This document shows positions 18,816-18,925 of a stretch of DNA of 18,925 bases, in pieces; the stretch's first letter is position 1; every line of letters begins with the position of its first letter. The DNA is from Atkinsonella hypoxylon. Its lineage: Eukaryota > Ascomycota > Sordariomycetes > Hypocreales > Clavicipitaceae. Where the stretch lies: the NCBI GenBank assembly GCA_000729835.1, contig JFHB01000344.1, forward strand, positions 1-18,925, written 5' to 3'. The notes under the pieces are model-generated. The model worked only from the letters and a program-made list of their open reading frames with translations, was not told where the DNA came from and did no database searches. A program made the position numbers and the translations under genes.

Positions 18816-18925
18816 AGTTAGGTATATATTTTCTTTATCTTTATATTAGCTAGCACTATAGTAGCTATATTAAGGGGTTTTCTTATAAAATCTTATAATA
18901 TAGCTAAACCTATAGCAGTAAAAGC

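Larger units (their letters stand above)
15191..18925 (-). mobile_element. Tad/I-like LINE (non-LTR retrotransposon), 5' part beyond window
   Basis: The minus strand carries, from the right edge leftward, the end of an ORF1 with a zinc-knuckle trace, then endonuclease, reverse transcriptase and a C-terminal domain. This order and the long RT with an apurinic-type endonuclease upstream identify a LINE of the kind common in filamentous fungi (Tad1 group). No LTR is present. The element runs beyond 18925, so total length and 5' end are unknown. It lies in the same orientation as the gypsy fragment. Confidence 0.9.

Noticed and set aside
1..18925. A host gene, tRNA or rRNA in the window
   Set aside because: No intact long frame, no tRNA cloverleaf and no rRNA-like stretch could be supported; all coding traces are decayed transposon-type or unidentified.
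1..18925. A new functional system such as a defence or toxin module
   Set aside because: The conserved proteins are known retroelement domains with inactivating changes; the one unidentified frame (13966-15010) is itself decayed.

Overview
This window looks like a transposon graveyard from a filamentous ascomycete (Pezizomycotina) genome. It is very AT-rich, saturated with TpA steps, and I could place no intact host gene, tRNA or rRNA in it. Every long coding trace is broken by TAA and TAG codons at places where the protein family would have Gln (CAA/CAG) or Trp (TGG). That is the footprint of repeat-induced point mutation (RIP: C-to-T at CpA, read as TpG-to-TpA on the other strand). The species cannot be named from this evidence.

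Layout. (1) 1-3379, minus strand: a long decayed Gag-like reading frame with one CCHC zinc knuckle. It is interrupted at 1046-1740 by a solo LTR with a perfect 5-bp target duplication, and the Gag frame is continuous once the 700-bp insertion is removed. (2) 3385-11173, plus strand: a structurally complete Ty1/copia retrotransposon of 7,789 bp. It has two 697-bp LTRs, a 5-bp target duplication (TATAT), a leader, one polyprotein frame (Gag-PR-INT-RT-RNaseH) with no net frameshift, and a polypurine tract. (3) 11179-11574: an unassigned stretch with small hairpins, possibly LTR or 3' UTR of the next element. (4) 11575-13345, minus strand: RNase H and integrase of a Ty3/gypsy polyprotein, cut off at its 5' side. 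(5) 13346-15060: a GC-richer block, then a decayed plus-strand Ser-rich reading frame I cannot identify. (6) 15191-18925, minus strand: a Tad/I-like non-LTR retrotransposon (LINE) running off the right edge, with the end of ORF1 and an ORF2 carrying endonuclease, reverse transcriptase and a C-terminal region.

The elements do not form a pathway; they are successive insertions. The solo LTR belongs to the same family as the complete copia element and sits inside the left Gag frame. The copia element itself landed between the Gag frame and the gypsy fragment. The main biological signal is mutational: in copia, gypsy and LINE alike, catalytic Asp/Glu codons read as Asn/Lys at positions where RIP would make that change. 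I found no convincing new functional system. The most useful observations are the frame-continuity evidence for nesting, the transition-only divergence of the LTR pair, the patches that keep their CpA, and the unidentified plus-strand frame at 13.97-15.01 kb.
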